Below, in pieces: positions 59,281-64,000 of a DNA stretch of 64,000 bases. Origin of the DNA: Solicoccozyma terricola. Taxonomy: Eukaryota; Basidiomycota; Tremellomycetes; Filobasidiales; Piskurozymaceae. The notes below the pieces were generated by a model. That model was not told where the DNA came from, made no database searches, and saw only the letters and a list, made by a program, of their open reading frames with translations. The position numbers were made by a program, and so were the translations under genes. Location: positions 193,667 to 257,666 of the forward strand of contig BCLD01000005.1 in NCBI GenBank assembly GCA_001600875.1, written 5' to 3'. Numbering within the stretch: the stretch's first letter is position 1; each line of letters starts with the position of its first letter.

Positions 59281-59633
59281 GCGGCAACCCTCCTTGCTGC
59301 ATCGTACTCATAGACAGACACGACAACTACAAGGAATGGATGCGGTACCAACGCACTCTCCTTCTCAAAAGGATCTCCATGACGTCGCAGATGGGAGCGA
59401 GATTTGCCCCACTGTCGCAACCTTCCCTCACAACCTTCCTCTTGCAGACACGCAACTGAAAACGCCCATCTCGGCAGCCACATATCGTTCAAACTTACAA
59501 CTGGACAACACGTCAACAACACCTCCTACCCTCCCTTCACCCAAGACGATATACCGCCTGTACCATGTCTCTCTTGCCAGCTATTCACCCTCACCTTCAT
59601 CACGGAAGCTCTGACAAGACGACGCTTGAGCGA

Positions 59634-60303
59634 NNNNNNNNNNNNNNNNNNNNNNNNNNNNNNNNNNNNNNNNNNNNNNNNNNNNNNNNNNNNNNNNNNN
59701 NNNNNNNNNNNNNNNNNNNNNNNNNNNNNNNNNNNNNNNNNNNNNNNNNNNNNNNNNNNNNNNNNNNNNNNNNNNNNNNNNNNNNNNNNNNNNNNNNNNN
59801 NNNNNNNNNNNNNNNNNNNNNNNNNNNNNNNNNNNNNNNNNNNNNNNNNNNNNNNNNNNNNNNNNNNNNNNNNNNNNNNNNNNNNNNNNNNNNNNNNNNN
59901 NNNNNNNNNNNNNNNNNNNNNNNNNNNNNNNNNNNNNNNNNNNNNNNNNNNNNNNNNNNNNNNNNNNNNNNNNNNNNNNNNNNNNNNNNNNNNNNNNNNN
60001 NNNNNNNNNNNNNNNNNNNNNNNNNNNNNNNNNNNNNNNNNNNNNNNNNNNNNNNNNNNNNNNNNNNNNNNNNNNNNNNNNNNNNNNNNNNNNNNNNNNN
60101 NNNNNNNNNNNNNNNNNNNNNNNNNNNNNNNNNNNNNNNNNNNNNNNNNNNNNNNNNNNNNNNNNNNNNNNNNNNNNNNNNNNNNNNNNNNNNNNNNNNN
60201 NNNNNNNNNNNNNNNNNNNNNNNNNNNNNNNNNNNNNNNNNNNNNNNNNNNNNNNNNNNNNNNNNNNNNNNNNNNNNNNNNNNNNNNNNNNNNNNNNNNN
60301 NNN
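59634..60303. other. assembly gap (670 N)
   Basis: All bases are N. It falls inside the copia element, so collapsed repeat sequence is a likely cause. Confidence 1.
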
Positions 60304-60381
60304 GACTACGAGGACGTATTGGTCTGTCCCCACGGATGACGAGATCATTACGTTCTGAAGAGTGATTAGAGCGAGTGGGAG

Positions 60382-60561
60382 TGTTGAAATAACCGTGTCT
60401 TTAGAGCGCTCTATCACTCCGGACAGTAGGACACTCCTACGGACAATCGGAGAAATTTCCCGGAGGAACGGTATCAGGTCAACCATTGTCCTCTAGCTAT
60501 CTCTTTGACTATAAAGATCCAGGGAATGTCGAGCCAGAGGTGTACTTTTGTAGAGAGAACA
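60382..60561 (+). mobile_element. 3' LTR (family B)
   Basis: 180 bp, partner of the solo LTR at 15294-15473 (same length, opposite strand). Starts TGTTGAAATAACC, ends GAGAACA. Confidence 0.88.
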
Positions 60562-61000
60562 ACCATTTCATTTGTCAAGAATCCCATCCGACACTGTCGC
60601 TCGAATGACTCCTTGCACCTTTGTCTCTCCTCTCTGCCGATTTCGCCACTCCTTCATTTGCTCAGCTGTCAACACAGATCTGTGTCACTTTCAGCTGCAG
60701 CTGGAGGTATGGATCCAGCCCTTATCGAACCAGTTTCCACGGTTCCTTTCGATAGGGTTCTGCGTCGGTGCAATCGATGATGCCTATTATCCTGCAATCA
60801 GGAGAACTGTTTCAACTGATTGTTGCCAAGCGGTAAAGTTGGCGTTATTCCTCAACTTGGGAATAGTCGATAGCGAGATCGAGCGGTTGTCATTTTCGCC
60901 CATATTGCTCGTCTGTCCGTGTCTGTGTTCGTTCGATGGGGTTGGATAATGAGAGGTAGGGTGCTTGTTTGATCGGATATCGTTTACGACTCTTAATGGA
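60562..61000. other. no gene seen
   Basis: Short frames; sequence between two LTRs. Nothing recognised. Confidence 0.4.
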
Positions 61001-61201
61001 AAATAAGTGGTGGCAAAACTGAGAATTATATTCGGTGATTTCTTCTACCACATCTCTAGCTCGATAACCTGAGCATTATGTAGTCCCAGACGAGTTGCCC
61101 TCTGCCACACTTGCATCCTACCTTATACTGAAGCATCCTACACTGATTACGACTTGCTGAAAGTCTTCTGGACACGTGTCCGTAGAAGCCCTATCTTAAC
61201 A
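61001..61201 (-). mobile_element. solo LTR (family D)
   Basis: Reverse complement of a diverged 31955-32207 copy, sharing the stretches CCACTTATT, GATATCGAGCTAGAGATG-like, and CAGTATAAGGTAGGATG. Confidence 0.82.
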
Positions 61202-62394
61202 ACAATCTAACTACATCATTCGACAAAGCAGAATCACCCAGACAAAGCAAAACTGCCCTGCTCGCAACATGTCCCCCGATTGTTAGAGGCCTAAACCGCT
61301 GCCGGATCTCTATTCGTTGATTGAGACTCATAATTATGGTGGGAGAGGAGCGCACAGCAAGAAGCAGGTGAAGAATTTCCAAACAGATATTTGTACGTGG
61401 TTTATCTGCAGTTTGTAGATTAGAGAACTCAGACGCCTAGGGAAATCCGTTCGTGTCACGCGATACATGGTGCGCCAACATAGCTATGGCATGTTACCTC
61501 ATTGACTATCCAGCCAAGGTATAAAGACAGGTAAGGACGTCTGTGTTGCCAAAATTATCTATCACATGGCGCGCAAATCGACGACTGAGGTGTCATCGAG
61601 GGTGACACACCAGCTACAACGCCTGAAACATATGACGTCGATATCAGTGCACCCAGTGATCGAACGTTCACCATGTTGCAGCATCTTCACATCAATTATT
61701 GGACCGTAGGTGCCCTCGAGCTCACTGGGAGGATTATATATCACCGCGGGAGAAGGAAACCGTGTTGATTGTGGCAGATCAGGGTCACGGGAAGATCGGC
61801 AGACATCAGCGTCGACGGCGGATTCGGCCTCAAAACAGCGGCGGATGAGTGAGACCAGGAGCAGAGGGATCTTCCGGCTCCGCGGTTAGGAACGCAACCA
61901 GGCAGCGGGAGAGAAGATGGGAAAGGGATTATGTATATTCCGGTGTTGGAATGATCAGACGGATAGGGAGCTTTCTAGCCAGAGGGGACCACCTTCAATG
62001 TAGAGTGGCGGTGAGCTTCAACAGCTCAGGAAGGGGTGGATTGAAAGGTAGTTCAGCAACATGGTGAGCAATAGCAGTCTTCCTCACTCGTCTTCGTAGC
62101 TACGAGTGTCGCGCTTCCACAGTCATCCCGTCATCTCGCCCTCAACGTACTCGACTCATCCATGGTAGTGGTGGAGTTTATGGTCGAGTTAATTGGTTAA
62201 CATGACGTGGTATAAGAGGGGGTGCCCAGGCGAGTCCCGAGAGGGGGAAAGAGAGGATGGTTAGAGTGAGCATGGGGTGGTCATGGTGGCCTAGAGGATG
62301 CCAACGATGAAGGGATGTTAAACACTGGTGCTCGTCGACATCCGTGGCTCTGCGAGTAACTAGACAGATTCATCTATGTGCTCTTGCTGCACTT
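61202..62394. other. 3' flank of the antiporter, no gene seen
   Basis: Only short frames on both strands. The minus-strand antiporter stop is at 62395. Confidence 0.4.
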
Positions 62395-64000
62395 CTACAC
62401 TCGTCCTCCAGGGGTGTTGCCTGGGCTGGACGGCCTCGAATTCATCAGAATCGAATCTGGCACCTTTTCCGACCTGGCAGGCCCGCCTGCCATCGGTGTT
62501 TGAGGGATTTTCGGATCCTTGAACCTGACGCCGCTCTCGTCGCCATTCCCATTCCGAGGGCGACCCTGTGTTCCCAGCGAGGTGGGTGAGATTGCATGAG
62601 CCTCCGCAAATATCGCTGTTATGGGCGATTCATTTTTGGTTGGCGCACTGGACTCTGACGGTGGTTCCTCTTCAGGAGCGGTGGGTAGTCCAGACGGAGC
62701 TTGAGGTAGCCGCGAGACCAGGTTGCTTTCGCTGGCCATCGATTTGGTCATCGTTAGGGTGCGGCGGGCGAGGGTGAAGCCTTTTCCGATGGGGATGGTG
62801 ATACCTGTAGGTGGCGGCTTCAGCATGACGACGTGGAGGTAAGATCGACAAACTCACCGTGCACAATCACCGAGGTCAGGACCAAGAAGTAAACGACCGG
62901 TTCAATGACGCTGCAGCTGGACGTCAACGTCGCTTCAGCTCCACCCGGCAGCACCAAACTCACTTCACCAGATGCTCCCGTTCTGCAGGCAAGAACTCAA
63001 AAGCCACCTGGACGTAGAATACGGCCCCGACGCCGATGGGTCCAAAAAAACCAGCAAAACACGCCTCGTAAAATGTGGGTAGGGTGGGGATGACTTTGAC
63101 CATCGCGATCACCCATGGCACCCGTCGAACGATCATGACGAGGATTCCCAGTACAACGAGCCGCCACGGCGTGANACCCCAAAAGTNGCCGAAGTGNGAC
63201 CAGGGNATGATGCTACCGCTNTANNGACGGNNAGTCNTCAGCGATNCCAGCTTGGTAGANAACACGAGTCTTACTCACATGTAGAGGAAGATCGCAGTGT
63301 TGAGCAATGTATCGATGACATCCTGGAAAGCGTGATCCTCAGTCTGCACTCGGAACCTGTTGCCAAGAGAGTAAGCGATCAGCTACGGGGATGTCGCGAG
63401 TATGTCGAGCTACTCACCAGTCGTCCCACTGCGAGCCAGAATTGCGCAGATCGTAAGCTTCCATAGCTCACCATTCGATCAGGCCGGTCAGACTCACAGT
63501 GAAAGCGTTGCCGACGACAAAGCAGCTGCGGAAAAGCATTCACATGGGTCAGATGAACCATATGTCTTCAATACGAGGATGCTCACCACAAGATCTCATC
63601 CGATCCGATCATACCGACCGTTCCCAAGGTAAAGAAGGCAAGTCCGACTCCATAAGCGAGGAAATTATCATGGTCTATGAGATTTTTCTTCTCTGCGTAT
63701 TTCAGGGTCTTCCGAGCGACGCTGTGGGGAATGAAATTCCAGCGTGGGCTCGCCAAACTTGAAAGACATCCTCACAATCCGATGATAGCTCCCAGAACGA
63801 TGGAGAGACAAATTTGATAAAGGATGATGTTGTAGAACCTGCAGGGACGGAATATGAACACCTTTGCGGCCCAGCTGATAGAAACCGAGCTCACCATTCG
63901 CCGACAGCTCCGCCGATCGTGTGTACGGGACTGTTGGGACAGTGTCGGAGGATGAGGTACATTGCCATGAAGAGGAATGGGAATCTGAGACGAGCAATGA
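62395..64000 (-). CDS. NHA1: Nha1-type Na+/H+ antiporter, 5' end outside window
   Basis: Plasma-membrane Na+,K+/H+ exchange (CPA family). Resolved exons on minus: 62395-62804, 62858-62910, 62964-63218, one ending at 63279, then several small exons up to the window edge. Marks from N to C: F-M-A-M-Y-L-I-L-R, A-E-K-K-N-L-I-D-H-D-N-F-L-A-Y, T-L-G-T-V-G-M-I-G-S-D, F-R-V-Q-T-E-D-H-A-F-Q-D-V-I-D, P-L-rich loop, C-F-A-G-F-F-G-P-I-G-V-G-A, and E-P-V-V-Y-F-L-V-L-T-S-V-I-V-H-G. The last exon is a 136-residue hydrophilic tail, shorter than the long regulatory tails of ascomycete Nha1. A cluster of ambiguous bases lies at 63175-63261. Confidence 0.88.

Larger units (their letters stand above)
57929..60561 (+). 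mobile_element. Ty1/copia element, gapped and decayed
   Basis: A gag start at 57929, protease-region remnants to about 59000, tandem repeats, a 670-base gap, then polypurine (GAGCGAGTGGGAG) and a 3' LTR at 60382-60561. No matching 5' LTR is seen before 57929. Confidence 0.8.

Noticed and set aside
59404..60486. Long open frames across the N block
   Set aside because: They are open only because N cannot encode a stop.

Overview
This is a eukaryotic, fungal window. Genes carry many short GT-AG introns of about 40-75 nt and give fungal family proteins (Zn2Cys6 regulators, maltose-type MFS, CYP55, ACR2/ACR3, Nha1). Three blocks of TTAGGGG-like telomere repeat and the intron style suggest a basidiomycete, perhaps a tremellomycete yeast; that placement is an inference. 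There is one 670-base gap (59634-60303), and single ambiguous bases are scattered in a few genes.

Layout. 0.6-5.1 kb: an intact sulfatase and an intact alpha-glucoside-type MFS transporter. 5.1-9.2 kb: gene-poor, with a decayed GH1 beta-glucosidase, a solo LTR with a clean 5-bp target duplication and a 37-base C run. 9.2-11.9 kb: a transcription factor with two tandem Zn2Cys6 clusters. 11.9-18 kb: decayed sequence, a solo LTR and a repeat with palindromic ends. 18-21 kb: a 5'-truncated Ty1/copia element that starts at telomere-like repeat. 21.4-25.3 kb: 5' fragments of an Rcf2-like and an M20 peptidase gene meet head-on, followed by copy 1 of a gene joining a fungal rhodopsin-type (SAT4-like) domain to an L-fucose-permease-type MFS. 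28.5-31.3 kb: broken CYP55 (P450nor) and a GH105-like fragment. 31.6-36.9 kb: solo LTRs and a full-length, frameshifted Ty1/copia element lying in an intron of a truncated DHA1 MFS gene. 38-40 kb: a broken P450 and an unassigned gene. 40.3-46.8 kb: M20 peptidase 3' part, ACR3 arsenite exporter (3'-truncated), ACR2 arsenate reductase, then copy 2 of the fusion gene, open over 846 codons. 46.8-52.8 kb: decayed material, including a CHAT-domain pseudogene, an aldehyde dehydrogenase fragment and two more palindromic-ended repeats. 52.8-56 kb: an intact intronless type IIC-like P-type ATPase. 57-61.2 kb: LTR debris and a gapped copia element. 62.4-64 kb: the 3' part of an Nha1-type Na+/H+ antiporter.

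How it fits together. The two fusion-gene loci look like complementary remains of one ancestral pair, an M20 peptidase on minus and the fusion transporter on plus. Locus 1 keeps both 5' halves. Locus 2 keeps both 3' halves, with an ACR3-ACR2 arsenic segment between them. Several gene-gene junctions fall inside coding exons, so this is either strong structural rearrangement or local misassembly; long reads across the junctions would decide. The working genes are mostly transport and detoxification: sulfatase, sugar uptake, arsenic reduction, Na+ export by ATPase and antiporter.
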